NCBI GenBank assembly: GCA_030435675.1
Contig: JAUCMV010000006.1
Span: 412,728-476,727 of the forward strand
Direction: 5' to 3'
DNA: 64,000 bases
DNA from: Steinernema hermaphroditum
Taxonomy: Eukaryota > Nematoda > Chromadorea > Rhabditida > Steinernematidae
Positions 1 through 10,915 of the stretch are shown here, one piece after another. Every line of letters starts with the position of its first letter. Within the stretch, counting starts at the first letter, position 1. The notes under the pieces were generated by a model that did no database searches, was not told where the DNA came from, and saw nothing but the letters and a program-made list of their open reading frames with translations. A program made the translations under genes and the position numbers.

Positions 1-100
1 AATAGGATTGCTGGAGAGATATTTAAAACGGATTATTTATGACGAGGAGCGTGTTCGTGTTCCATTCAAATCGGCTTCCTTTAGGTCGCGTTGCACGGCG

Positions 101-2761
101 ATGATGAACAACCATCATCATACGTTATGGTGGCTGTCGGCGGTGACAATCGTTGTCGTCCTGTGGAGCATGGAACACACCGAAGCGCTGAGCTACGCCG
201 ATGCCAAAGCGGCCACGAGGCTAGAGATGGCCGCTGAGAAGGTAGGTGGGGTGAGCAAGTGTAGACACAGTGAACGAAGGAACCTGCTTAAAGGGAACGT
301 CTGAACAGGTGACTTCGAACAGTTCATAATTAGAGTCGAAAAGATGCACACGGGGCCGGGCTTAACGGAAAATGGGGGTCAACCGCGACGTATATTCCTT
401 TCAGGGATGTCGTTTTTGTATGACCGTAGCGGTCGCGTCCTAACAATTTCGAACGATAATTTTCGAACAAAGAATATACTACCTACTTCGATACATTTCT
501 TTGAAACATTTCCTTACAGCGCGCTACAATTATCCATCGCCTGGATACGGCCATCCTTCTCATGTTCGTCTCCTTGCTTGTAGTTATCGTCCTTACAACA
601 TGGTTCTTCAAACACCACCGATTCCGTTTTATCCACGAAACGGGCTTGACACTTATCTATGGTAATTCATTCGTTCAGTTGTTAAGCCTACCCAATTTAG
701 GTATTTTCATCGGCATTCTCATTCGCTACTTCAATCTCGGCATCTACGAATCACAGACACTTGACGTAATACCCAAAAATGTCTCAAAAATATTTGAACC
801 GCCTGACTATTTACGGCTTTCCGTGGCTAGGCAGTCACATAGAGATGACAACGTACAGTTTCATTATGAGCTCATCGAGGGATTCTATGGCGACACTAAG
901 CAACACGAAGAGCGGCACGTCGAACAGAAGACCACTTTTTCTCCGGAGATCTTCTTTAACATCCTCCTTCCCCCTATCATATTCTCAGCCGGTTACAGTT
1001 TGAAAAAACGGCATTTCTTTAGAAATATAGGAAGTATACTGTCGTTTGTGTTCGTCGGGACTACCGTATCATGCGTGGCTATTGGGTAGGGCCCCATATG
1101 CCGACCTAAACCTTATCAAAAATTCTTTAGGTCAATTATGTACGTGTTCTGTTGGCTTTTCAACATGCCATTCAATTTTCAAGAGCTTCTCTTCTTTGGT
1201 GCCGTTATTTCAGCCACAGATCCCGGTATTCCTACTATCGCATTCAAAGCTAACATTCGTTTAGTAACTGTCCTGGCGGTCTTCTCGGAAATGCGTGTTG
1301 AAAGCGACCTTTTCGCGTTAGTGTTTGGAGAAAGTTGCTTAAACGACGCTGTGGCGATTGTGCTTTCTCAGATCATTGATAACTTCTCTGCTTCACCAAA
1401 CACCGTATTCGATTTTCATGAGCTTTGCTTGGCCATGTGGAATTTCGGATACGTCTTCTTTGGTAGGCTGTCTTTCTTACGGGACAAACATAGTTGTCTT
1501 TAGGTTCATTATTCCTGGGATCGTTCATCGGATGCGTTAACGCACTTTTCACTAAATTCACGAGCATTTCGGAGTTCCCTCTTTTAGAAAGCGCCCTTTT
1601 TGTGCTGTTTTCCTACATCTCTTTCTTGGTTGCGGAAGTTGTAGAATTAACCGGTAATTACTATAAAACCAGAATATACATAAGTTCATTCAAGGAATCG
1701 TGGCTGTACTCTTCTGCGGCATCTGTCAAGCCCATTACACCTTCAACAATCTGTCGGAAGAGTCCCAAACCCGCACGAAGCACTTCTTCGAGTCACTTAG
1801 CTTCCTCTCCGAAAGCTTTATTTTCTGCTACATTGGCGTCTCCATTATCATCTCAAACAACCAGAAGTGGAACGTCATATTTCTCATCTGCGCTCTGATC
1901 GCCATTGTCTTCGCGCGGGCTCTCTATGTCTATCCACTCTGTGTCTTCCTCAATATCCGGCGACGTCCTGTAATCCCCAAAAAATACCAGCACATGATCG
2001 TCTTCGCCGGCCTCCGTGGTGCCATGGCTTACGCCCTCGCTAGTAGGAATATCTCCACGACGAACAGGCAGATCATGTCGACAACAGCTTCCATGATCGT
2101 AATTTTTACGGTGCTGTTTAATGGAGGTTTAACTTCGTGGATGATCGAACGTCTGGGAATCAAGTAAGATCTACAGCATGTAAAGTCGAACGATAAACCT
2201 TTGCTTAGACATGGGGACTCCGCAGAACACAGTCGTCCATCGGACGAAGGTGCCAGGTCTGAATCTCATCCCACAACTCCAGTCAGCGGCCAAAACCCCT
2301 GGGACAAGGCATTCCTTCCCCGCAAATGGTACAACTTCGACGCCTACTTTATGAAGCCTCTTCTCACCCACGCGAGCCCATCGCTGATGCAGACGATGCC
2401 CTCGATTTGCCTCCCCCTTTCCCGTTTTCTCAGCTCGAAGAAGCAGCAAGAACATGTAAGTTTAATCAGTATGATGTTTAAAATCACTGAGACAACAAAA
2501 TCCCTGAATAAGTTTTCAAGCCATGGGCGAAATCAAAACTTTATCATCAGTTTTAATGATTATTCTGCATACACCCTGTGTAGAACCTTTATCAGATTAT
2601 TTTCAGTTCGCTAGTCAGTTTGACAACTCCGATTCGCTGGAATGTATCGTGGACGAACAGCAAGAGAATCGACTCTACGAGAATCCGTTCACTAGAGTGA
2701 GTCCTTCTGCACGCGACTGATACGGTTCCCAATAGAATGTGTAACATTTCAGGCCCTGTGA
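101..2761 (+). CDS. Endosomal Na+(K+)/H+ exchanger, NHE6/7/9 type (nhx-5-like)
   Basis: Ten exons: 101-241, 520-661, 701-1085, 1131-1225, 1265-1462, 1504-1653, 1695-2163, 2209-2455, 2607-2696, 2753-2761. They sum to 1926 nt, or 641 aa plus stop. The product is a multi-pass antiporter exchanging Na+ or K+ for protons, expected in endosomal or Golgi membranes. An N-terminal hydrophobic segment ([13 protein letters not shown]) precedes the transporter core. The segment [20 protein letters not shown], the ion-pathway SATDPVTVLAVF (D253) and GESCLNDA (276-283) are typical of NHE proteins. The C-terminal [16 protein letters not shown] is characteristic of the organellar NHE6/7/9 branch rather than plasma-membrane NHEs. 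I chose the ATG at 101 because a TTTAG acceptor ends at 84, as expected for spliced-leader addition. The same frame is open upstream to base 8, so a longer N-terminus is possible. AATAAA lies at 2984. Intron 4 is only 39 nt. Confidence 0.93.
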
Positions 2762-3046
2762 GAGCTTTTGTCCACTTGAAGTCGCATTCCTTCCCGTTTT
2801 TTACTGGTATCAAGAAAATCTTAGAAAACTTACTGATGACAAAGATCTAAGTCAGCGCGCGTGTTGTGTATTGTATTTATTTATTTGATAAAGCTCATAT
2901 ATTACATGACTGAAAAAGTGATTCAGTTCAGGCTGCCTGTTTTTGCAGGGTTCCACAAATAATTTGGGGGGCAGGCAAGAAAGAATAAAATGTTCATATG
3001 TACATTGCGGACAGTTAAAACTGCGTTTGACTAAATGATTGTTGAA

Positions 3047-4030
3047 CTATTGGTCGATGTTGAACGGGATGGGAGCGACCCGACCACGAACTCCGACAGA
3101 ACTATTTTCAGTGACTTCTGTGGCAACGATTTCCGCGTAGTCATCGAGGATCTAAAAAACTGACCAGAGTCAGAAATATGCCTCTATTGTACCTTTTTAT
3201 CTGACAGAGGATTCACTGCTTTTTGCTTCTTTGGGGTCCTGGTGATTCTTCTCTTTTTGGGGTCACTGTGTGTCATCTCCTCCAAAGTTCGTCTTCTGGT
3301 CATCCTTGGGTGGGACTGAGTCAACTCCTGGTGTTGTTCGGCCACGTGCTTCAGAACGGATCGCTTGAATTTCATTTGTTTTTGGAAGTCCACAAACGAT
3401 TCAATGAGGGACGATCGACGGCTCCTATAAGCAGATCGACCATAAATCGATCGTTTGTTCAAGATTGCACTTGCATTGCTATGGAATATGCCGATTGCAG
3501 ATCGCTGCCATCCCCGTGGTCCTCGGGAATGCCGGGATAAAGAAGTGCATCCTCATCGGCACCGGTCCGCTTCGACAGCTCCTTGGTCATGCTTCTGGTT
3601 GCGTAGTTCTCATCAATTATTAGTTTTGCCCCGGCAATAGAAACATCCGAGTAGTTTAGGGCTGTGCGTCCAGTAACGTCGAACTGCCTCCTACCGGCCA
3701 TCTTGCTGATCTCGTTCCGGTCTTTCAGAAATTTGCTCGGAGATTCAACATCTTTTTTAAGGTCAAATCCAGCTAAGTCGGGTTCATTCTCGCGGATTTT
3801 CTTATTGCTAGCAATGAGCTGTTTACAATAGCCATCCAGCTAAATTAGGCACATTGCGAGGGAAAATATCCTGATTGGTGTACCTTTAAGGCGAGAGATT
3901 CCGACGAAAAGGGAGTGCCGTCTTCGTGGGAGCTATCATTAGGGACCGTGTACTTTTGGCCGCTCGAATGACGCGTACGTACGTTGAGCTTCTTTGGCGT
4001 GGGGCCTGTTGGGGTGGTGGCTCCAGACAT
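3047..4030 (-). CDS. Unrecognised basic protein, probably nuclear
   Basis: Four exons on the minus strand: 4030-3884, 3839-3475, 3424-3193, 3151-3047. They total 849 nt, or 282 aa. I do not recognise the family. The N-terminus is rich in Ser, Thr and Pro (SGATTPTGPTPKK). The middle is charged (QLIASNKKIRENEPDLAGFD, then MAGRRQFDVTGRTALNYSDV). The C-terminal third is strongly basic, with RMTRRRTL, DPKKRRITRTPKKQK and a likely nuclear localisation signal, then an acidic or neutral tail. The frame between exons 2 and 3 is kept only by a GC donor (GCAAGT at 3474-3469). A GT donor 4 nt further downstream leads into a stop. The ATG directly follows a TTCTTACAG acceptor, so it is either trans-spliced there or preceded by an upstream exon. 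It is convergent with the exchanger gene. A chromatin or chromosome role is only a guess from composition. Confidence 0.68.
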
Positions 4031-4850
4031 CTGTAAGAAGGGCAGGAATATGATATGAGTGATTCAGTGACAAAGACAGCGTGGTCAGTTTGTGTAACAG
4101 CTGAAAGGCCAGTAAAGCGTTAAAAAGGTAGGGCATTCAAATATGTACATGAGAAGAAGATAGAAGAAGAAACGAATTACTGCTATTAAATTTATAGGAG
4201 ACCTTCTGCAGCGCAGTTCACATGTGTGACGTCACACAGAAGTGACACATATAAATTCGTCTAGGTGGGAATCCTACCGATATAGTGATTCTTTAAACGC
4301 TTTAATATCAATAAAATTGCCATTTCCATAGGATATACATGTGATGGTGCGCTGCAACATCCAAGGCCAGCTGCTGTCATAAAACAGCTGGTCTACCTAA
4401 TTGCTTTCCTCCCGCCAAATTTTCGACTTTTGACGTTTAGTATCCAGGACACATAAAAATCCAAGGGAAAAAAAAACCCTTGAAACCTTTAATTTCAACG
4501 ATTCTTTGAAAAGAGCAACATTTGGCGCGCAAATCCTACGACACATTTTCAAACAAATCGTCGTAGGACCAGTTCCGATGAAATTTGCGGGAAATCGTAC
4601 TGCGATGGCGCTGCTTGTCGATTTGAGCACGGACGTTTTGATTTTTGCATCGATTTTTGCAAATACTGATATGAAGAAGATTCCGTATCTTTATATCAAG
4701 TGAAATACTCCCGGCTATCTGTTTTACAACTTTGCAATTTTCTCATTTTTACTGTTATTCGGCGTTCCAGACTTCAAGACGTTCGCTAGGCTGCATCGTC
4801 TTCTGATAGCCGCACCAATTCGACTGCGGTACACACATTCTCTCAGCAAC
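4031..4850. other. Intergenic region between divergent genes
   Basis: This is the spacer between the minus-strand basic-protein gene and the plus-strand ligase. It is AT-rich with no convincing coding exon and no PCNA-box-like peptide in the frames inspected. It contains a short perfect stem-loop at 4534-4568 (listed separately), embedded in sequence that resembles a small dispersed repeat. A short imperfect inverted repeat built on CAGCTG occurs near 4368-4392. Promoters for both genes presumably lie here, but no clear core element is visible. Confidence 0.6.
4534..4568. repeat. Perfect 9-bp stem-loop
   Basis: TCCTACGAC at 4534-4542 is the reverse complement of GTCGTAGGA at 4560-4568, with a 17-nt loop. 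The flanks are AT- and GC-mixed and non-coding. It may be the core of a small MITE-like repeat. No target duplication was found. Confidence 0.6.
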
Positions 4851-7186
4851 ATGAGTTCCAGTAGCGATTGGGAAGCTGGCAAGAAGTAAGCCCTGTTTAA
4901 TCCTCCTTGAATTAATTGAACTCCCACCCTTTTCAGAATTCCATATATCGCGCTGTGCAAAACATTGGAACAGATCGAAGCGACCAGCAAGCGACTAGAG
5001 ATCATCCAGATTCTCGCGACGTTCTTCGCAAAGGCCATCGAACTGTCACCGAACGATCTCACAGCATGCGTTTACTTGTGCTCAAATCAGCTTGGACCTG
5101 CGTACGAGGGTCTTGAGCTCGGAATCGCCGAAACGAGTTTGATGAAAGCAGTCGCCGAGTCAACGGGTCGAAGCATAGCGAAACTCAAGGAGGACATGGT
5201 GAAGAAGGGCGACTTGGGAATCGTAGCGCAGGAGAGTCGTACTAAGCAAAAGACGCTCTTCACGCCGGCTCCGCTCAATGTCCCGGGCGTTTTCAAAAAG
5301 TTGAAGGACATCGCGATGATGGAGGGAAAAAATGTAACTTGGAGGATGCCGAACTGTTTTACAACATTTTTAACTGTTTCAGTCATCCAACCAGAAAATC
5401 AACGCCATCAAAGGCCTTCTAACGGCATGTAAAGAATCCGAAGCGCGATATTTGGTGCGATGTCTGCAAGGAAAACTGCGTATCGGCTTGGCAGAGCAGT
5501 CAATTCTTGTGGCACTGGCGAACGGATTCACTACTGTCGAACTGAAGAAAGAAGGGAAGAAGCTCAAGGGTGATGATCTGAAGAAGCGGCTGGCTGAGGA
5601 CGCGCTTATTGTGAAGACGACCTTTTGCGAGTGTCCTAACTATGATAGAATTGTCGCTACAGCTTTGGAGGGTGGAGTCAGTGTTTTACCCGAGAAGTGC
5701 AAGCTTCTACCCGGTGTACCATTGAAGCCTATGCTGGCGCATCCAACAAAGGGTATTGATGAAGTTATGCGACGGTTCGGCTCATCGGAGTTTGCTTGCG
5801 AATGGAAGTACGATGGCGAGAGATGTCAGGTTAGCTTCATTTTCCACATTTTTTCATGTATGTTCAGCTCTTTTGATCAATATTGAAGGGCCTCATCTGG
5901 AGTTACGAAGTCCAGATGAGGCCGGGGGGTCAAAAAGCGATCGAAAATTAAACGATCTTAAACAGAAGTGCACGTATATTAACATTTCATGGTTTAACAT
6001 AGTTACATCTAGATTCACCGGTCAGATGACGGAAAGGTCGCCATTTACAGCAGAAATCAGGAGAATAACACTGGGAAGTATCCGGACATCATAGCTGAGC
6101 TTCCGAAGTGCTTTGGCGATGATGTGAAGAACTTTATCGCCGATGGAGAAGTTGTCGCGTGGGACATGGAGAAAAAGGCAATTCTACCGTTCCAAACTTT
6201 GAGCACCAGAAAACGGAAGGCTGGTGGCGAACCGATTGCCGTGAAGGTGTGCGTCTTTTTATTCGATCTCCTCTACTTCAACGGCAACTCACTGTGTCGG
6301 TCAAGTTACCGCGAACGTCGCGAACTCCTACGTACCAACTTCAAAGTAATTGACGGGTTATTCCACTTCGCCACAAGTATGGACACAATGGATACCGACG
6401 AAATCGGCGTGTTCCTGGAAGAGTCAATTAAGGGCAACTGCGAAGGTCTCATGGTGAAGACACTGGATGACAACGCTACCTATGAGATTGCAAAGCGCTC
6501 TCACAGCTGGCTAAAACTCAAGAAGGACTACCTCGATGGCGTTGGTGACACCCTGGATTTGGTCGTCGTTGGAGGATACTGTGGCACAGGAAAACGAACA
6601 GGAACATACGGAGGATATCTTCTCGCCTGTTACGAGCCGTCTAGTGAAACTTATCAATCTATTTGCAAGGTACGGCGACAACATTCATAAAATTTGTCTA
6701 TAAGAGTGTTTCAGATCGGTACCGGGTTCAAAGACGAGGATCTGAAAGAACAGTACAAGATGTTGGCAGAACACAAGATTGAGAAACCGCGCGATTACTA
6801 TGTGTATGATAGCACATTGGAGCCAGATCACTGGTTTGAGCCTGCTGTGGTATGGGAAGTCAAGGCTGCTGATCTGTCTATTTCGCCGAGACATTTCGCT
6901 GCTCAAGGAATCGTCGATAAGTCGAGAGGTTAGTATGGTACAATTTTCAACCGCTTCAACTGTCTATGCCATGAAAATGAATCGACGATGGGGGCTAACG
7001 TACCACATTCCAGGAATTTCACTCCGGTTCCCCCGCTACATTTGTCTACGCCAAGACAAAAATCCCGAAGATGCAACGACGGCGCAGCAGGTCGCCGACA
7101 TGTACAGAAATCAGGAGCAGATTAAGAATACGTCGGAGAATAAAAACCCTGCTGGAGGTGATGATTACGATGACGATCTCTACTGA
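4851..7186 (+). CDS. lig-1: ATP-dependent DNA ligase I, short N-terminal form
   Basis: Six exons: 4851-4885, 4937-5333, 5383-5829, 6013-6669, 6715-6928, 7014-7186. They total 1923 nt, or 640 aa. The enzyme seals nicks between Okazaki fragments and during excision repair through a ligase-AMP intermediate. The order is a DNA-binding domain (about 10-230), an adenylation domain with KYDGER at 286-291 (Lys286 as the nucleotidyl lysine), then an OB-fold domain. Other diagnostic stretches are [77 protein letters not shown] and [10 protein letters not shown]. The tail ends DDYDDDLY. Vertebrate LIG1 has about 250-280 more N-terminal residues, with a PCNA-binding motif. Here the protein starts almost at the DNA-binding domain. 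An acceptor-like CTCTCAG lies 4 nt before the ATG, which supports this start if the mRNA is trans-spliced. Confidence 0.95.
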
Positions 7187-7363
7187 GAATTTTCAGTCTT
7201 GTTTATGGTTTTGTGACATCTTGTGTAAGAGATATAAATCCTTGGACGGGTTGTATGCCGTTGTTGGTGTGGTCTTTCTCGAGGAGTACTGTAGTTGTTG
7301 CAAACGTTCATTTCGATGATGTGATGTATGCTACAGCTGTGTGCTGCATAATACGCAAACTGC

Positions 7364-7612
7364 TATTGTCCGATCAACGGCGAATGTCACCGCCGCAGTT
7401 CGTTGCAGGACCGCAATCAGGGACACGATTGAGCCCGTTATAAGGGGATTTCCGGGTTTCTGACTGAATAAGTGGATTATTTCGAAGACAAAGCCGTTTT
7501 TCAAAATTCCGCTTTGATAGAAGTGTTCGCCAATCGCCGAAGAAGCGTACGCATCGGTTTGCGGCGCATTTTCTACTTTCCTCACAAAGTTATAACGGTT
7601 TTGAGGCGCGCA
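7364..7612 (+). repeat. Left arm of a long inverted repeat
   Basis: About 248 bp, inverted relative to 8096-8344. The arms begin TATTGTCCGATCAACGGCG and end GAGGCGCGCA, with scattered substitutions; by eye I estimate about 90% identity. Translating each arm outside-in gives matching short open frames (DYFEDK/R, QNSALI), but these start at GTG and are probably incidental. The arm begins about 178 bp after the ligase stop codon. This resembles a foldback-type element or an inverted duplication. I saw no clear target-site duplication. Confidence 0.85.
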
Positions 7613-7628
7613 TATCAAAAGCTTAAAA

Positions 7629-7982
7629 TCATTTTCTACTTTCGAGACATGCTTTAAGTAGTTTCGAGCATGATTGCCTGGAAGCAACTCGACATGAGCC
7701 CGTAGAAGCTCTGTTCAACAGGTTTAGATTAAGAGCTACCTTCTCTAGTTCGCAGATTCGTACAATCTGCGCATCATTGTTTTTCCTTAGCAATGATATT
7801 TCCTGATGCGCTAACATCAGTTGCTGGTTAGCATCTGTCAAGGCGTTCCTCAGCTCCTCAGTTTCACACTGAGCGTGTCTTCTTGATTCCTCCTTTTCGG
7901 TCGCCCGCTTCCTACTGTGTGACTGTCGAGCGAAAGCCAACAGCCTTGCTTTTACACACTTCGACTTTGATAATTTTACCAT
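7629..7982 (-). CDS. Small coiled-coil protein inside an inverted repeat
   Basis: An ATG-started open frame of 117 aa reads MVKLSKSKCVKARLLAFARQ, then a basic stretch, then a coiled-coil-like run (EELRNALTDANQQLMLAHQE, ISLLRKNNDAQI). Splicing at a GTAGCT donor just after CELEK (about residue 80) to the acceptor near 7683 would give a shorter protein ending AIMLETT. A TTCGCAG acceptor lies 19 nt before the ATG, as expected for trans-splicing. A basic N-terminus followed by a short coiled coil recalls the N-terminus of shugoshin-type proteins, but no family signature can be claimed. The ORF lies wholly between the two arms of the 248-bp inverted repeat, so it may be a captured gene or gene fragment. 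Confidence 0.45.
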   Translation of the reverse strand: MVKLSKSKCVKARLLAFARQSHSRKRATEKEESRRHAQCETEELRNALTDANQQLMLAHQEISLLRKNNDAQIVRICELEKVALNLNLLNRASTGSCRVASRQSCSKLLKACLESRK

Positions 7983-8095
7983 ATCAAGTCGTTTGGAGTT
8001 CTGCGAATAACAGAATTAGTAGAAAACAATAAATAAAGCAAGAAACCGCACGATAAATCCATCGAACTGATGGAAACAATCAGCGAACACGAACG

Positions 8096-8344
8096 TGCGC
8101 GCCTCAAAACCGTTATAACTTTTCGAGGAAAGTAGAAAATGCGCCGTAAACCGATGCATACGCTTCTTCGGCGATCGGCGAACACTCCTATCAAAGCGGA
8201 ATTTTGAAAAATGGCTCTGTCTTCGAAATAATCCACTTATTCAGTCAGAAACCCGGCAATCCCCTTATAACGGACTCGATTGTGTCCCTGATTGCGGTCC
8301 TGCAACGAACTGCGGCGGTGACATTCGCCGTTGATCGGACAATA
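8096..8344 (-). repeat. Right arm of the long inverted repeat
   Basis: Reverse-complement partner of 7364-7612. It preserves the same outer end (TATTGTCCGATCAA when read on the minus strand) and the same inner end (GAGGCGCGCA). The complete arm-gene-arm unit spans 7364-8344, about 980 bp. Confidence 0.85.
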
Positions 8345-8374
8345 AATATACCGGAATGGCGCCACTAAGCACCT

Positions 8375-8850
8375 CTAGGTCCCCTCACGAATATCCTGTT
8401 CACTGTTCCAACTCTGTTTGTTATCTGTTTTCGGTGTTGTATCGGGTGTTTGTTTCACGTCCTTAGAAATCTGGTTCTGTCCCATTAATGCCATGTGCCC
8501 CAACGACGAGTCTCGTTTTCTTGACTGCCCCGTGCGGCGCTCCGGTTGTAACTTGAAAGGAGTTTCCGCGCGAGGCAGGAAAGGCAGCGTTTTGAAAAGA
8601 AACGGTTGGGAAACGACGATGCTCAGGAATTCTTTGTCGATGAGGTGGGGTTGTTGTACTTTTGTCGCTGAATATGAATTGTAGGAAGACCACCGATGTT
8701 TACGTCTAAACGCTTCTGCAATAATTGTGGAATTGTTGCGTGCAGAAAATGTCGCATTTCGCTGATTGGTTGCGCTACATTGTCTGTGTCTGCAAAGCAG
8801 CGTCCGTCTGGAAGACAAACGCCGGCTACTAGACAGCTGACTTTAGTCAA
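8375..8850 (-). pseudogene. Possible exon(s) of an unidentified minus-strand gene
   Basis: Two overlapping minus-strand frames look protein-like. The upstream one reads VSCLVAGVCLPDGRCFADTD and continues to SEMRHFLHATIPQLLQK (about 8850-8690). The downstream one reads QQPHLIDKEFLSIVVSQPFL, then a Ser/Thr/Lys-rich tail ending SEQDIREGT (to 8375). A 44-nt GT-AG intron (GTTTAG to ATTCAG) could join them in frame. Neither begins with ATG: both initial codons are TTG. No family is recognised. The 3' end lies only about 30 bp from the inverted repeat, so the gene could be truncated by that element. Treat as tentative. Confidence 0.22.
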
Positions 8851-9063
8851 TTCATTATTATCTTAGTGCAGCTCGCTTCAGCATCTCCAGATCAGCTTCG
8901 AAAACACCGAATTTTCGGTATTTTCGCTGCATATTTTATTCGTCTCTTATCGCACACATTAAACCACCTTTCGCCTTCGTGTCCGAGCGTTTAATGGTTT
9001 GATTCTTCTTCATTCTCATCGTTTTCTGTCATTTTCAGGCGCGCCTCTCCTGTTCCAGCTAAT

Positions 9064-10458
9064 ATGATCACTCGTTGGGGGATTCTTGGATGTGGTTTCA
9101 TCAGCGGCGACTTCATCGAGAGCCTAAAGCTGCTCAACGACGGGCACAAGATCGTTGCCATTGCAGGACGGTGCCGGGAACGCGTGAATGAGTTCGCACA
9201 GCAGCATAATCTTTGTGATGCGAAGCTCTACTACGATTACGATTCGCTCATCGACGACGAAGCTCTTGATGTGGTTTATGTGGGCACAAGGTAGCCTTCA
9301 TGTTTGAACTGCGAAACTAATTTAATATTTTGCAGAAATCATACACATTTTGAGCTCGTGATGCGCGCGCTTGATGCTGGAAAATCGGTTCTGTGCGAGA
9401 AACCAATGGGTCTGAGCCACGACCAAGTGAAGGCTATGATTGACAAGGCCAAATCGAAGTCGCTGCTTTTGCAAGAAGGCTTCTGGAGCAGATTCTTCCC
9501 TGTATGGCAGAATTACTGCAAATAACATATAAGTCTGGTTTAGGTGTACAAGGATATTCGCGGATTGTTGGATTCTAATGCGATTGGCGAAGTGAAGATC
9601 ATTCAAGCAGACATGGGATTTCCCATAATGGTAAGTTTCTTGGTCTGTGTTGTCGGAAAGCCAGGGACTACCTCTACCACGCAATGCGAGACACATTGTG
9701 TCGTGTGATTCCTCAGTCTCTTTGGAAATCGCAGTATCCACTATGTTGAAAACAGATAATAGATCACTGGCACAACCGTGCTGCATGCAGGTGTAATACA
9801 TTTGTTTCTTCCAGGCCAACACTGAACGACTTGCGAAAAAAGAATTCGGCGGTGGAATGGCCTTTGACATAGGATGCTACTTGCTGCAGTTCTTTGTTCT
9901 GGTCTTTGGAGTTGATGCCCCCATTGAAGACATCATAGTGAATGGCTGGACAAGTGGCCCTGATAATTTGGATGACAGTGCTTCTATAACGATTATGCTG
10001 GAAGGCAACAGAATGGCGCAGCTACTATACTCTGGAAGTGCTAGTCTTGCGGCAAGAGCACAAATCTGCGGAACAAAAGGACGAATTGACGTACGTCACG
10101 TAATTTTTGTGCATTTAAAATAGTTTCACCGTAGATTCCCGAGTTTTTCTATTGCCCACAAGACTATGCGCTTACTGTTATTCCGTCTCATTCCTCAACG
10201 AAGCCTGTCGTCAGGAAAATCAGTCACCCTCCCAGCACGAATGCCGATCCGAAAGCTTTCCACTTTGGCCGGACCCATGGTTTGGTGTATGAAGCCGAAG
10301 GAGTGCGCAAGGCCCTCACGGAAGGTAGTTATGATGCTTGGTATGAACAAGTACTCAACTAATGTTCAGGAAACATTGAGTGTCCGGAAATGACACACAA
10401 CGAGAGCCTCAAGGTGATAGAGCTGCTTGACAAGATTCGTCATAAGATTTATGGATGA
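9064..10458 (+). CDS. Gfo/Idh/MocA oxidoreductase, dihydrodiol dehydrogenase-like
   Basis: Six exons: 9064-9290, 9336-9501, 9544-9630, 9815-10090, 10135-10324, 10370-10458. They total 1035 nt, or 344 aa, close to the roughly 335 aa of animal trans-1,2-dihydrobenzene-1,2-diol dehydrogenases (DHDH). The family uses NADP+ to oxidise trans-dihydrodiols or sugars in the cytosol. The N-terminal Rossmann motif is GILGCGFISGDF (residues 6-17). The nucleotide-binding CEKPM sits at 96-100. The catalytic region is GGGMAFDIGCYLLQ with Asp178 and Tyr182, matching the Asp-Tyr pair of the family. The Tyr/Asp context and length favour DHDH over other Gfo/Idh members, but the substrate is inferred. A TTTTCAG acceptor ends 25 nt before the ATG and TTCCAG ends 5 nt before it. 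AATAAA lies at 10518. Confidence 0.92.
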
Positions 10459-10873
10459 AGTGTAGGTAGTTTTTATGGTGTGTCTAGAGTCACTTGTGAA
10501 TATCTGTTTTCGACAGGAATAAAAGATGTCTATACCTGCGTATGTAAACCGCATGAGTTTATTTTGGTTTTAGATAGCAATGCGGCGCAATAGGATGCGT
10601 TTGCATGGTGGACGTCGAAGGCGTTCAACTCATCTATACTGGATGCTTGGAAGCTGGACCGCGCGTTTTCTCCACCAGAAGTGCTAGCAATTTCGCTCGT
10701 CTACCTTTTGATAAGAGTACACATTAATTTTCTGAGCAAAACAGTAAAGCAGGGTCCGGAGATGTTTAGTCGTACTTTTAAAGTTCCTGGATCGAAATCT
10801 GTCCGCGTCGAGATAGGTGTCCCACGTCAATCCGCCCGTACCCTTTTTGATAAAAGGTCAAATTGACTAGGGA

Positions 10874-10882
10874 CATAAATAG
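10874..10882 (+). promoter_or_regulatory. TATA-like element of the secreted-protein gene
   Basis: CATAAATAG sits 34 nt upstream of the ATG at 10916, between two copies of AGGGAC/GTCCCT that form a short palindrome around it. The paralogue downstream has a similar TCCCTGTCC stretch about 95 nt upstream of its ATG, with GATATAAG at 13209. Confidence 0.4.
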
Positions 10883-10915
10883 TCCCTGTCCATCAGACAA
10901 GACAGTTCGACCAAC

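Noticed and set aside
7629..7982. Shugoshin orthologue
   Set aside because: A basic start and a short coiled coil are suggestive, but the C-terminal basic shugoshin motif is not visible and coiled coils are weak evidence. Only a neutral description is kept.
8375..9050. Joining the minus-strand ORFs at 8850-8375 with the ORF at 7982 into one gene across the inverted repeat
   Set aside because: The best donor (GTGAGG near 8388) is in the wrong phase for the acceptor at about 8001 and leads to a stop.
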